DNA of 50,176 nucleotides from Modestobacter sp. VKM Ac-2977 (GTDB lineage: Bacteria > Actinomycetota > Actinomycetes > Mycobacteriales > Geodermatophilaceae): positions 657 through 50,832 of the forward strand of contig NZ_JAPVBQ010000002.1 of the NCBI RefSeq assembly GCF_026968045.1. The letters are read 5' to 3'. The stretch's first letter is position 1. Each line of letters begins with the position of its first letter. Below, one piece after another: positions 29,854 through 38,448 of the stretch. Position numbers and translations under genes: made by a program. A model generated the notes under the pieces. That model was not told the origin of the DNA. It saw only the letters and a list, made by a program, of their open reading frames with translations, and made no database searches.

Positions 29854-30678
29854 ATGACGACGGGGGAGGTCGGCGACGGGCGGTTCACCGTCCGGCTGAC
29901 CAACTTCGAGGGCCCGTTCGACCTGTTGCTCCAGCTGATCGGCAAGCACAAGCTCGACGTCACCGAGATCGCGCTGTCCACCGTCACCGACGAGTTCATC
30001 GCCCACCTGCGGGCCCTGGGCGACGAACTCGATCTGGACCAGGCCAGTGAGTTCCTCGTCGTCGCCGCCACCCTGCTGGACCTCAAGGCCGCCCGGCTGC
30101 TGCCGGCCGCCGACGTGGAGGACGAGGACGACCTCGCCGTCCTGGAGGCCCGGGACCTGCTGTTCGCCCGGCTGCTGCAGTACCGGGCCTACAAGCGGGC
30201 GGCGGAGTTCCTCCGCGGCCGGGAGGCCGAGGCGGCCCGCCGCTTCCCCCGCAACGCCGACCTGGAGCAGCGCTTCGCCGACCTGCTGCCCGAGGTGCTG
30301 CTGGGGGTGACGCCAGAGCAGTTCGCCGCCATCGCGCACGAGGCGCTGGTGCCCAAGCCGCCCCCGACCGTGAGCGTCTCCCACCTGCACGCCCCCGCGG
30401 TCAGCGTCACCGAGCAGCTGCTGCTGGTCCGCAGCCGGATCGCCACCGCGGGGACGGCGACGTTCCGGGCGCTGAGCAGCGACTGTGCGCACACCCTAGA
30501 GGTCGTCGCCCGGTTCCTGGCGCTGCTGGAGCTGTACCGCCAGCAGCTGGTGACCTTCGACCAGGTCGCGCCGCTGGGGGAGCTGCACGTGCGCTGGACC
30601 GGGCCGGAGCTGGTGGGCGGCCGGCTGCCGGACGAGATCGACGCGGACACCGCCGAACACCTGGAGGAGTACGGATGA
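29854..30678 (+). CDS. scpA: Segregation and condensation protein A
   Basis: Kleisin subunit bridging the SMC heads. 274 residues: N-terminal FTVRLTNFEGPFDLLLQLIGKHKLDVTEIALSTVTDEFIAHL is the classic SMC-neck binding region; the acidic middle DVEDEDDLAVLEARDLLFARLLQYRAYKRAAEFL precedes the winged-helix C-terminus (HVRWTGPELVGG). It acts with ScpB in chromosome condensation. ATGA overlap with scpB. Confidence 0.95.
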   Translation: MTTGEVGDGRFTVRLTNFEGPFDLLLQLIGKHKLDVTEIALSTVTDEFIAHLRALGDELDLDQASEFLVVAATLLDLKAARLLPAADVEDEDDLAVLEARDLLFARLLQYRAYKRAAEFLRGREAEAARRFPRNADLEQRFADLLPEVLLGVTPEQFAAIAHEALVPKPPPTVSVSHLHAPAVSVTEQLLLVRSRIATAGTATFRALSSDCAHTLEVVARFLALLELYRQQLVTFDQVAPLGELHVRWTGPELVGGRLPDEIDADTAEHLEEYG

Positions 30679-31598
30679 GCGACCAGCCGGAGGAGGTCCA
30701 GCCGGAGGAGGCAGCGGCCGCGGAGCAGGCGCCGGCGACGCCGTTCTCCTGGGACGCCGTCGCCGCGGAGCTCGCCGCGACCCTCGAGGAGCACGACGAG
30801 GAGGCTCTCGCCGCGGGCTGGGGGCAGGTGGCCGCCCAGCTGGCCGCCGATCTCGGCACCCCCGTCGGCGCGCCGACCGTCGACGTCCCCGGTCCCGACC
30901 TCGCTCCCGACCTGACTCCCGACCCGGCCGGTCCGTTGGGCCGGGCACCGGCCGCGCCCCCGGTCGAGCTGGAGGTGGTCCCCGAGCCGGAGGCGCCGGT
31001 CGAGGAGGCCGTGGCACCCGCCGTCGACGCGCCGGTGGACGGGGAGCTGGACCCGGCTGCGCTGCGCGGCGGGCTGGAGGCGCTGCTGTTCGTCGTCGAC
31101 TCCCCGATCGACGAGGGTTCCCTGGCCGCGGCGCTGCGCTGCCCGGTCGCCCGGGTGCGGGCGGAGCTGACCGCGCTCGCCGCCGACTACGACGGCCGGC
31201 GGGCCGGCGTCACGCTGCGCCGGGTGGGGGAGGGCTGGCGGCTCTACACCCGGGAGGAGCACGCCTCGGTCGTGGAACGCCACCTGCTGGAGGGCCAGCG
31301 CAGCCGGCTCACCCAGGCGGCGCTGGAGACCCTCGCCGTCATCGCCTACCGGCAGCCGGTGACCCGGGCCCGGGTGTCGGCGATCCGCGGGGTGGGGGTG
31401 GACGCCGTCGTCCGCACGCTGGTCTCCCGCGGGCTCATCCGGGAAGCCGGTTCCGACCCGGACACCGGCGGCGGCCTGTACGTGACGACCCCGCTGTTCC
31501 TCGAGCGTCTGGGACTCACCGGGCTGGACGAGCTGCCCGAGCTCGCCCCGCTGCTGCCGGACACCGGCGCGATGGTGGACGAGCACCCCGACGCCTGA
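30675..31598 (+). CDS. scpB: Segregation and condensation protein B with acidic N-terminal extension
   Basis: 307 residues. The C-terminal 185 are canonical ScpB with two winged helices (LRGGLEALLFVVDSPIDEGSLAAAL and LTQAALETLAVIAYRQPVTRARVSAIRGVGVDAVVRTLVSRGLI). About 125 residues before it are rich in Glu, Ala, Pro and Asp (QPEEVQPEEAAAAEQ) and look disordered; ScpB is usually under 220 residues. The start is fixed by the overlap with scpA. The extension could affect loading or binding partners. Confidence 0.9.
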   Translation: MSDQPEEVQPEEAAAAEQAPATPFSWDAVAAELAATLEEHDEEALAAGWGQVAAQLAADLGTPVGAPTVDVPGPDLAPDLTPDPAGPLGRAPAAPPVELEVVPEPEAPVEEAVAPAVDAPVDGELDPAALRGGLEALLFVVDSPIDEGSLAAALRCPVARVRAELTALAADYDGRRAGVTLRRVGEGWRLYTREEHASVVERHLLEGQRSRLTQAALETLAVIAYRQPVTRARVSAIRGVGVDAVVRTLVSRGLIREAGSDPDTGGGLYVTTPLFLERLGLTGLDELPELAPLLPDTGAMVDEHPDA

Positions 31599-31660
31599 GC
31601 AGCGCGACGCCCTGCCGGGTGTGGTCGAGCGGGCACTGCCCAGGTGGGAGACTGGTGGAG

Positions 31661-32503
31661 ATGGACACGACTGCAGACGACACGCCCACCACCTCCGGCG
31701 GCGAGGGCTGGTCCGAGGACATGGAGCTCGCCCCGGCGCACCCCCGGGACGCCGGGCCGACCGAGCCCGACGACGACGCCCAGGGCGAGCGGCTGCAGAA
31801 GGTCCTCGCCCGGGCCGGGGTCGGCTCCCGCCGGGTGTGCGAGGACATGATCGACCAGGGCCGGATCTCGGTGGACGGCCAGGTCGTCCGGGTCCAGGGC
31901 AAGCGGGTCGACCCGGACAGCGTCGTCATCGCCGTTGACGGCCGGCGGATCGACATCCGCAACGACAAGGTCACCTACGCGATGAACAAGCCCTTCGGCG
32001 TCATCACCTCGATGAGCGACGACCGCGGGCGGCCCACCGTCGGCGACATGATGGGCGACCTGGCCACCGGGCTGGTGCACGTCGGGCGGCTGGACCAGGA
32101 CACCGAGGGCCTGCTGCTGCTCACCACCGACGGCGAGCTGGCCCACCGGCTGGCGCACCCCTCGTACGAGGTGAAGAAGACCTACCTCGCGCAGGTCAGC
32201 GGCTCGGTGTCGCGGGAGGTGACCCGCCGGCTGCGCAAGGGCGTGGAGCTGGAGGACGGCGCCGTCGTCGTCGACTCGTTCCAGGTCGTGGACACCCACG
32301 CCGGGCAGTCGGTCGTGGAGGTCGTGCTGCACGAGGGCCGCAAGCACGTCGTGCGCCGGCTGCTCGACGAGGTCGGGCTCCCGGTCAACCGGCTGACCCG
32401 TACCGCCATCGGCCCGATCGAACTGGCCCGGATGCGCAGCGGCACGATCCGCAAGCTCACCCGTACCGAGGCCGGCGCCCTGCACGAGCTCGTCGGCCTC
32501 TGA
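31661..32503 (+). CDS. rluB: 23S rRNA pseudouridine synthase RluB-type
   Basis: 280 residues. After about 45 disordered acidic residues comes an S4 domain (ERLQKVLARAGVGSRRVCEDMIDQGRISVDGQ) and the RsuA/RluB-type synthase domain with the catalytic Asp in HVGRLDQDTEGLLLLTTDG and KKTYLAQVSG. It makes pseudouridine in 23S rRNA (position 2605 in E. coli). ATG 31661 sits just after GGTGGAG; GTG 31655 is an alternative. A perfect 26-bp hairpin lies downstream. The neighbour in related actinobacteria is usually aroH or cmk. Confidence 0.9.
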   Translation: MDTTADDTPTTSGGEGWSEDMELAPAHPRDAGPTEPDDDAQGERLQKVLARAGVGSRRVCEDMIDQGRISVDGQVVRVQGKRVDPDSVVIAVDGRRIDIRNDKVTYAMNKPFGVITSMSDDRGRPTVGDMMGDLATGLVHVGRLDQDTEGLLLLTTDGELAHRLAHPSYEVKKTYLAQVSGSVSREVTRRLRKGVELEDGAVVVDSFQVVDTHAGQSVVEVVLHEGRKHVVRRLLDEVGLPVNRLTRTAIGPIELARMRSGTIRKLTRTEAGALHELVGL

Positions 32504-32541
32504 GGGAACGCCCTCCTGCCCGCGCCACGCAGGAGGGTCCG

Positions 32542-32597
32542 CCACACACGACTGCGGCCGCCGACCCATTGGGGTCGGCGGCCGCAGTCGTGTGTGG
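32542..32597. terminator. Perfect 26-bp hairpin between rluB and the xylan locus
   Basis: The arms 32542-32567 and 32572-32597 are complementary at all 26 positions around the loop ATTG. It lies 38 nt after the rluB stop and 48 nt from the stop of the convergent LacI gene. It is long for an intrinsic terminator and marks the left border of the inserted locus. Confidence 0.8.
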
Positions 32598-32645
32598 CCC
32601 GGCATCAGAGCGGGCGTGACCTCCACCGGGGTGGAGGCGGACCGG

Positions 32646-33740
32646 TCAGCGGACCTGCACCGGCGGAGCGGTGGACGAGCGCAGCACGAGCGAGGTGTCC
32701 AGGGTCCGGTCGAGGTCGTGCACGTCCTCCCCGGCGATCAGGGCGAGGAGCATCTCGGCGGCCTCCTGGCCCATCCGACGGATCGGCTGCTGCACCGTCG
32801 TCAACGAGGGCTCGGCGAGCACCGACTCGGGGATGTTGTCGAAGCCGACGACCGACAGCTGACCGGGCACGTCGATGCCGAGATCCCGCGCGACCTCCAG
32901 CACTGCCAGCGCAGAGAGGTCGTTCGCCGCGAACACCGCGGTCGGTCGATCGGTGCCAGACAGCAGCTCACGAGCCGCCACGCGCGAGAGTCCCGGCTCG
33001 AACCCGCCGGAGCGCACGAGCGCCTGGTCGACGCACAGTCCCGCGGCGGCCATCGCCTCGCGGTAGCCCTGCTCCCGCTGCTGCGCGGACATCAGGTCCG
33101 AGCGACCGGTGATCATGCCGATCCGCGTGTGCCCGAGCTCGATCAGGTGCTCGACCCCGAGCCGGGCGCCCTGGAGGTTGTGCGCGGCCACGGCAGGCAG
33201 TGCCGACGGCCCGGCCTGCGGGTCGACCGCCACCACCGGTCCGTCGGCCTGCACGTCGGTGACCGTCGGCGTGACCAGCACGGCACCGTCGACCAGGGTC
33301 GCCATCAACCGGGTGAGCGAGCGCCGCTCCCAGCCCTCCCGGGCCTCCTCGTGACCACCGGCTGAGTAGGCGATCAACTCGTACCCGGTGCCGTGGACGG
33401 CGTCGGCCACGCCCTTGAGGACCTCGGTGCTGAAGGGCTCGAAGTCCATGACGAGCACGCCGACGACGTTGGTGCGACGGTTGCGCAGGCTGCGGGCGAC
33501 GAGGCTCGCCTCGTAGCCGAGCCGGTCGATCACCCGGGTGACGTGGTCGACGGTCTCCGTCGAGACGCCGTACCGCCCGTTGATCACCTTCGACACGGTC
33601 GAGATCGAGACGCCGGCCTCTGCGGCGACCTGCTGCATCGTCACCCTGCCGCGCAACGGGGGCGTGGGGACGCGCGTACCCGCGCCCGCGCCCACGAGCA
33701 GGCCCGGGACGACGTCGTCCGGCGTCGAGTCGAGCTTCAC
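32646..33740 (-). CDS. LacI-family regulator, arm 1 of the xylan locus
   Basis: 364 residues. The HTH is VTMQQVAAEAGVSISTVSKVINGRYGVSTETVDHVTRVIDRLGY with the hinge VARSLRNRRTNVVGVLV; then a periplasmic-binding-like sugar domain (FAANDLSALAVLEVARDLGIDVPGQLSVVGFDNIPES). About 30 residues before the HTH are an extension. GTG 33740 begins the frame; a start nearer the HTH cannot be excluded. It is the last gene of the minus-strand operon with the ABC importer and probably controls the bidirectional promoter at 36945-37050. The ligand is probably a xylo-oligosaccharide, which is inference. Confidence 0.85.
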   Translation of the reverse strand: MKLDSTPDDVVPGLLVGAGAGTRVPTPPLRGRVTMQQVAAEAGVSISTVSKVINGRYGVSTETVDHVTRVIDRLGYEASLVARSLRNRRTNVVGVLVMDFEPFSTEVLKGVADAVHGTGYELIAYSAGGHEEAREGWERRSLTRLMATLVDGAVLVTPTVTDVQADGPVVAVDPQAGPSALPAVAAHNLQGARLGVEHLIELGHTRIGMITGRSDLMSAQQREQGYREAMAAAGLCVDQALVRSGGFEPGLSRVAARELLSGTDRPTAVFAANDLSALAVLEVARDLGIDVPGQLSVVGFDNIPESVLAEPSLTTVQQPIRRMGQEAAEMLLALIAGEDVHDLDRTLDTSLVLRSSTAPPVQVR

Positions 33741-33783
33741 CGACCACCCTCTCCTGGTCCGGGACCGGCACCGGGTGCCCGGC

Positions 33784-34620
33784 TCATCCCTTGACCGCGC
33801 CCTGGAGCCCGCTGACGATCCGCCCCTGCATCGCGAGGAACAGGACGAGCGCCGGGATCATCGCGATGGTGGTGAACGCCAGCACCCCCGCGGTGTCGGC
33901 AGAGTACTGGGTCGAGAAGTCGGCCACGCCCAGCGGCAGGGTGCGCGTCTCGTCCCGCAGCAGGAGCAGCGGGAGGAGGTAGGCGTTCCAGGAGGTGACG
34001 AAGGCCAGCACCCCGACCGTGACCAGGGCCGGCATCGACAGCGGGACCGCGATGCGCCAGAAGACACCGACGCGGGTCGCGCCGTCGAGCATGGCCGCCT
34101 CTTCCAGCTCCTTGGGCAGCGCCGCCAGGAACGGCCGCAGGATGACGACCGTGACCGGCAGTGCGAACGCCGCCTGCGGCAGGGCGACGCCCCACCAGGT
34201 GTCGCCGAGCCCCAGGTCCTGGGTCACGAGGATGAACAGCGGGATGATGGCCACCGCGGCCGGGAAGAGCAGACCCAGCACGAAGACCAGGAACAGGGGC
34301 TCCCGGAGCTTGAACTGGTAGCGCGCCAGGGGATAGGCGGCCATCACACCGGCGAGCACCGCCACCACCGTGGTGATGAGGGCGATCGCGGTCGAGTTGA
34401 GCGTGTACTGCCAGAAGGCCGAACTGCTGAAGACGCTGGTGTAGTTGCTGAACACCCACGGGTCGGGCAGCCCGGCGGGGTCGCGTGCCAACTGGGCGTT
34501 GCTGCGGAAGCCGCCGAGGGCGCCGTAGAGCACCGGCCCCAGCGTGGCCGCCACGACCACCAGCGCCATCAGGTAGACCAACGGGCCGCCTCGCCCGTAC
34601 GCGTTCGCTCGCCGTGCCAT
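33784..34620 (-). CDS. ABC sugar transporter permease (CUT1, MalG/CarC type)
   Basis: 278 residues with six helices. The cytoplasmic EAA loop is present (LEEAAMLDGATRVGVFWRIAVPLSMPAL), where the ATPase docks. Belongs to the carbohydrate uptake 1 family; imports oligosaccharides with its partner permease and lipoprotein. ATG 34620, 37 bp after the partner stop. No ATPase in this operon. Confidence 0.9.
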   Translation of the reverse strand: MARRANAYGRGGPLVYLMALVVVAATLGPVLYGALGGFRSNAQLARDPAGLPDPWVFSNYTSVFSSSAFWQYTLNSTAIALITTVVAVLAGVMAAYPLARYQFKLREPLFLVFVLGLLFPAAVAIIPLFILVTQDLGLGDTWWGVALPQAAFALPVTVVILRPFLAALPKELEEAAMLDGATRVGVFWRIAVPLSMPALVTVGVLAFVTSWNAYLLPLLLLRDETRTLPLGVADFSTQYSADTAGVLAFTTIAMIPALVLFLAMQGRIVSGLQGAVKG

Positions 34621-34657
34621 CAGCGCCGTCCTCCTCGTCGTCCGTGCTGGGCCCGGT

Positions 34658-35641
34658 TCATGCGTCGGCCTTCGTGTCGCGGCGCAGCACCAGGGCCTGG
34701 TACGCCAGCGCCATGACGAAGCCGATGACGAAGAGCACCACGGATGCCGCGCCCGCGATCCCGTAGTTGCTGCGCTGGGTGCCCATGCTGATCAGGTAGG
34801 TGACCATCGTGGTCGTGGCGTTCGCCGGGCCACCGCCGGTGAGGATCCAGACCATGTCGAACAGCTGCAGCGAGCCGATCATCGACAGGAAGACCCAGGT
34901 GCGGATGGTGGGCGCGAGGAGCGGGACGGCGATGCGGCGCTGGACCTGCCACCACGAGGCGCCGTCGAGTTGCGCGGCCTCGTGCAGTTCGTCGGGGACG
35001 CCCTGCAGCCCGGCGAGGAAGAGGAGCACGGCCAGGCCGAGGTACTTCCACGTCAGGACGACGAAGACGGTGGCCAGCGCGAGGTCGGGTGTGCCCAGGA
35101 AGCCCTGCTCGGGGACCGGGATCCCGATCGACGACAGGGTCCGCTCGAGGATCCCGGTGCGGGGCTGCAGCAGCTGGAACCACACGACGCCGGCGATCAC
35201 CTCGGCCAGCACGTACGGGACGAAGACGATCGTCCGCAGCAGCCCGCGCCCCTTGATGCGGCGGTTGAGCAGCAGCGCCAGCGCCAGGCCCAGCGGCAGC
35301 TGCACCGCGATCGAGGCGAAGACGATGATGAAGTTGTGCATGACCGCGTCGGTGAAGACCTCGTCGGTCAGCACGCGCAGGTAGTTCTCCAGGCCGATGA
35401 AGTCGTCCATCGGGCCGAAGCCCTGCCAGCTGTAGAGCGACATCCGGGCCGCGGAGAAGACCGGGTAGAGGACGAAGACGGCCATCAGCGCGAGGGCTGG
35501 CGTCACGAACAGGAGGATCTCGAGGCGCTGCCGACGCATCCCGCTCCGGCGGCGGCCGGTCACCCGGGGGGCGTCTGCGCCGCCCCGGGTGACCGCTGCG
35601 CCGGGGGACGTCGCCGCCGGCGCAGCGGTCACTCTGGTCAT
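34658..35641 (-). CDS. ABC sugar transporter permease (CUT1, MalF type)
   Basis: 327 residues, about six membrane helices after a 40-residue basic cytosolic tail (VTGRRRSGMRRQRLEI). EAA loop LHEAAQLDGASWWQVQRRIAVPLLAPTIR. Partner of the MalG-type permease downstream. ATG 35641 lies 7 nt after the lipoprotein stop, so the genes are one transcript. The cargo, by context, is xylan-derived oligosaccharide. Confidence 0.9.
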   Translation of the reverse strand: MTRVTAAPAATSPGAAVTRGGADAPRVTGRRRSGMRRQRLEILLFVTPALALMAVFVLYPVFSAARMSLYSWQGFGPMDDFIGLENYLRVLTDEVFTDAVMHNFIIVFASIAVQLPLGLALALLLNRRIKGRGLLRTIVFVPYVLAEVIAGVVWFQLLQPRTGILERTLSSIGIPVPEQGFLGTPDLALATVFVVLTWKYLGLAVLLFLAGLQGVPDELHEAAQLDGASWWQVQRRIAVPLLAPTIRTWVFLSMIGSLQLFDMVWILTGGGPANATTTMVTYLISMGTQRSNYGIAGAASVVLFVIGFVMALAYQALVLRRDTKADA

Positions 35642-35648
35642 CGGTGGA

Positions 35649-36944
35649 TCACTTCTCCAGTTCGGCGGCCTGCATGGTGGCGTCCACGATCTCCTGCGGC
35701 GTCGCCTCGCCGGCGAACATCAGGGCGATCGAGTCGTTCATCGCGCCACCGATCGACTGCCCGAAGGCGGTGTCGAAGTAGAGCTGGATGTACGGGGCCG
35801 CGTCGCGGACCTCCAGCAGCTGGGCGAGTGCCGGGTCGGAGACGGCGCTCGTGGCGGCCGGGTTGGTCGGGAGACCCATGTCGTTCTCCGCGAACCCGGT
35901 CTGCACCTCGTCGGAGAGCAGGTACTTGACGAGGTCCACCGATGCGTCGGGTGCCTCGGTCGAGACGGCCCACGCGTCACCACCGCCGAGCTGTGCCGTG
36001 GGGTCGCCCTCGCCACCCTCGATCTCCGGGAAGGCGAACCAGCCGGTGTTCTCGCCGAGGCCCGTGCCGTCCTCGGTCAGGCCCTGCATGACGCCGGGCT
36101 CCCAGTGGCCGGCCAGCTCCATCGCGACCTGGTCGGTGGCGAGCAGGCCGGACGCCGAGGTGGCCCCCTCCTGCGCCGGGGTCGTGAGGAACCCGGGGTT
36201 GAACGGCTCGGTGGCCAACAGCTCCTGCAGCACCTCGCCGGCCTCCACGAAGCACTCGTCGGTGAAGTCGAGGCTGGTGACCGCGTCCTCGAGGACGTCC
36301 TGGCCGCAGGCGCGCAGCGCCGTGTAGTACCAGTAGTGGGCGGCGGGCCACTTGTCGCCCGCGCCGACCGAGAGGGGCGTGATGCCCGCGGCCTTCAGCT
36401 TCTCGATGGCCGCGTAGAGCTCCTCCATCGTCTGCGGAGCCTCGGTGATCCCGGCCTGCTCGAAGAGCTCGGTGTTGTACCAGAAGCCGACGACGCCGAG
36501 GGAGAACGGCAGTGCGTAGGTCTGGCCGTCGACCTGCCACCCGGACACGTTGCCGCCGAGCTTCTCGATCGTCTCGTCGGCCTCCTGGGTGAGGTCGCGG
36601 ACCAGGCCGGCCTCCACGTGGTCGGCGAGCTCGCCGCCGCCGCGCTCCATGTACACGTCCGGCAGGTCACCGCTCTGGAAGGCGGCCGCCAGCCGGTCGA
36701 CCATGTCCTCGTGGGCCATGGCCTCGACCTCGACCTCGACCCCCGGGTTGGCCTCTTCGAACTCCGCGGCCACCTGCTCGTAGTAGCCCCGGCCGGGCTC
36801 GTTGTTGGAGTTGTGCCACCAGGTGATCGTGTTGTCGTCACCCCCGGCTGCACTGGTTTCCTCACCGCCACCACAGGCAGTGGCCGTCAGCAGCACCGCG
36901 CTGCCGCACAGCACCGAGAGAGCTGCTCGCCCCGAACGCCGCAT
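35649..36944 (-). CDS. Sugar-binding lipoprotein of the ABC importer
   Basis: 431 residues. A signal peptide with lipobox LTATAC (Cys 24) makes it a membrane-anchored lipoprotein. The mature protein is a family 1-type extracellular binding protein: ITWWHNSNNEPGRGYYEQVAAEFEEANPGVEVEVE and GDLPDVYMERGGGELADHVEAG, with many aromatic residues (WYNTELF, HYWYYTAL) for sugar stacking. First gene of the minus-strand operon; divergent from the GH10 gene. It probably captures xylo- or arabinoxylo-oligosaccharides; ligand specificity is inferred. Confidence 0.9.
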   Translation of the reverse strand: MRRSGRAALSVLCGSAVLLTATACGGGEETSAAGGDDNTITWWHNSNNEPGRGYYEQVAAEFEEANPGVEVEVEAMAHEDMVDRLAAAFQSGDLPDVYMERGGGELADHVEAGLVRDLTQEADETIEKLGGNVSGWQVDGQTYALPFSLGVVGFWYNTELFEQAGITEAPQTMEELYAAIEKLKAAGITPLSVGAGDKWPAAHYWYYTALRACGQDVLEDAVTSLDFTDECFVEAGEVLQELLATEPFNPGFLTTPAQEGATSASGLLATDQVAMELAGHWEPGVMQGLTEDGTGLGENTGWFAFPEIEGGEGDPTAQLGGGDAWAVSTEAPDASVDLVKYLLSDEVQTGFAENDMGLPTNPAATSAVSDPALAQLLEVRDAAPYIQLYFDTAFGQSIGGAMNDSIALMFAGEATPQEIVDATMQAAELEK

Positions 36945-37013
36945 GTCTGACCCCTTCGTCACTTCGCACGCCGTCGTGGCGTGCAACACGTTTATGAAGG
37001 TCGCAGCGGACAC

Positions 37014-37043
37014 TTGCGTTGTCAATCGATGTCGATAACGATT
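37014..37043. promoter_or_regulatory. Bidirectional promoter with candidate LacI operator
   Basis: The 106-bp gap between the lipoprotein and GH10 genes contains AATCG (37024-37028) and CGATT (37039-37043) as an inverted pair. TGTCAA (37020-37025) reads TTGACA on the minus strand, a perfect -35 for the importer operon, though its -10 is unclear. For GH10, TTGCGT (37014) and TAACGA (37036-37041) are 16 bp apart, and no Shine-Dalgarno precedes ATG 37051, so that mRNA may be leaderless. A LacI dimer here would block both directions. Confidence 0.4.
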
Positions 37044-37050
37044 TCGCACC

Positions 37051-38322
37051 ATGACCCCTGCTGCTGCCGCTGACGCGGCTCGCGTGATCGACGCCACGCT
37101 CACGGTACGACGGGCGGACGGTTCCCCCTGTGCGGACACCGAGGTGCTGGTCGAGCAGGTCCGGCACCAGTTCGCGTTCGGCAACATCGGGTTCGACTTC
37201 GTCGGGCTGGCCAACCAGGAGCAGGGGGCGGGCCGGGAGAATGTGTTCGGCGGCGCCGATCCAGCCGCCGCCGGGCGGCTCGAGGAGCTGTTCCTCGACG
37301 TCTTCAACACCGCGACGCTGCCCTTCTACTGGGCCGGCTTCGAACCCGCGGAGGGCCGGCCGGACACCGCGCGGCTGCAGGCTGCGGCCCGGTGGTTCCG
37401 TGACCGGGGCGTGGCGGTCAAGGGCCACCCGCTGGTCTGGCACACGCTGGCCCCGGACTGGTTGCGGGAGCACACCGACGCCGAGGTCGAGGAGATCGTG
37501 CGCGCACGGGTGCGGCGGGAAGTCGGCTCCTTCGCCGGCCTGGTCGACACCTGGGACGCGATCAACGAGGTCGTGATCATGCCGGTGTTCACCAACGAGG
37601 AGCGGCAGAACGCGATCACCCGGCTGTGCCGGCGGATCGGACGGATCCCCACCATCCGGCTCGCCTTCGACGAGGCGCACGGCACGAACCCGGCCACGAC
37701 GCTGGTCCTCAACGACTTCAACCTCGGCACGGCCTACGAGTGCCTGATCGAGGGCGTCCTGGAGGCCGGGGTGCAGGTGGACGCGATCGGCCTGCAGAGC
37801 CACATGCACCAGGGCTACTGGGGCGAGGAGCGGACGCAGGAGGTCTGCGACCGGTTCGCCCGCTACGGGCTGCCGCTGCACTGGACCGAGACGACCCTGG
37901 TCTCCGGCGACCTCATGCCACCCGAGATCGTGGACCTCAACGACCACCAGGTCGACGAGTGGCCCTCCACACCGGCGGGCGAGGAGCGGCAGGCCGACGA
38001 CATCGTCCGCCACTACCGGACGCTGCTGGCCCACCCCGCGGTGCAGGCCGTGACCTACTGGGGGATCACCGATCGGGGCGCCTGGCTGGGCGCGCCCGCC
38101 GGGCTGGTGCGCGCCGACGGCACACCCAAGCCGGCGTACGACGCCCTCCGCAGCCTGGTCAAGGAGGACTGGTGGCTGGCCCCGACCCGGTTGCGGACCG
38201 ACGGTGCGGGCCGGGTCGCCGTGCGCGGCTGGGCCGGCGACTACTCGGTCTCGGTGGCAGGCGGCACGGCCACCTGTCAGCTGCGGCCCGACGCGCCGAC
38301 GCCGGTGGTCACCCTCCCCTGA
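37051..38322 (+). CDS. GH10 endo-1,4-beta-xylanase, probably intracellular
   Basis: 423 residues. Catalytic acid/base Glu about 173 in WDAINEVV and nucleophile Glu about 280 in LHWTETTLV; also KGHPLVWH, FGNIGFDF and LQSHMHQGYW. GH10 enzymes cut beta-1,4-xylan or xylo-oligosaccharides. The N-terminus (MTPAAAADAARVIDATLTVRR) has no signal peptide, so it probably works on imported oligomers. About 45 C-terminal residues form a small extra beta-rich segment. ATG 37051 has no Shine-Dalgarno. First gene of a four-gene plus-strand operon. Confidence 0.9.
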   Translation: MTPAAAADAARVIDATLTVRRADGSPCADTEVLVEQVRHQFAFGNIGFDFVGLANQEQGAGRENVFGGADPAAAGRLEELFLDVFNTATLPFYWAGFEPAEGRPDTARLQAAARWFRDRGVAVKGHPLVWHTLAPDWLREHTDAEVEEIVRARVRREVGSFAGLVDTWDAINEVVIMPVFTNEERQNAITRLCRRIGRIPTIRLAFDEAHGTNPATTLVLNDFNLGTAYECLIEGVLEAGVQVDAIGLQSHMHQGYWGEERTQEVCDRFARYGLPLHWTETTLVSGDLMPPEIVDLNDHQVDEWPSTPAGEERQADDIVRHYRTLLAHPAVQAVTYWGITDRGAWLGAPAGLVRADGTPKPAYDALRSLVKEDWWLAPTRLRTDGAGRVAVRGWAGDYSVSVAGGTATCQLRPDAPTPVVTLP

Positions 38323-38448
38323 CCGCGCACCACCCCGGGGCCGGGGCAGGATGGAGCGGACGCAGCACCTGCCGCAGCCGTCCCCAGCACAGGCGGCTCC
38401 TCGGATCGCCGCACCAGCGAACACGACACAGGACGGACTCTCGCAAGC

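Noticed and set aside
30189..31586. 465-residue minus-strand frame
   Set aside because: Antisense to scpA and scpB, which are clear genes.
32504..32645. Insertion-sequence inverted repeat
   Set aside because: The two arms are separated by four bases only and no transposase is present; a hairpin is the simpler reading.
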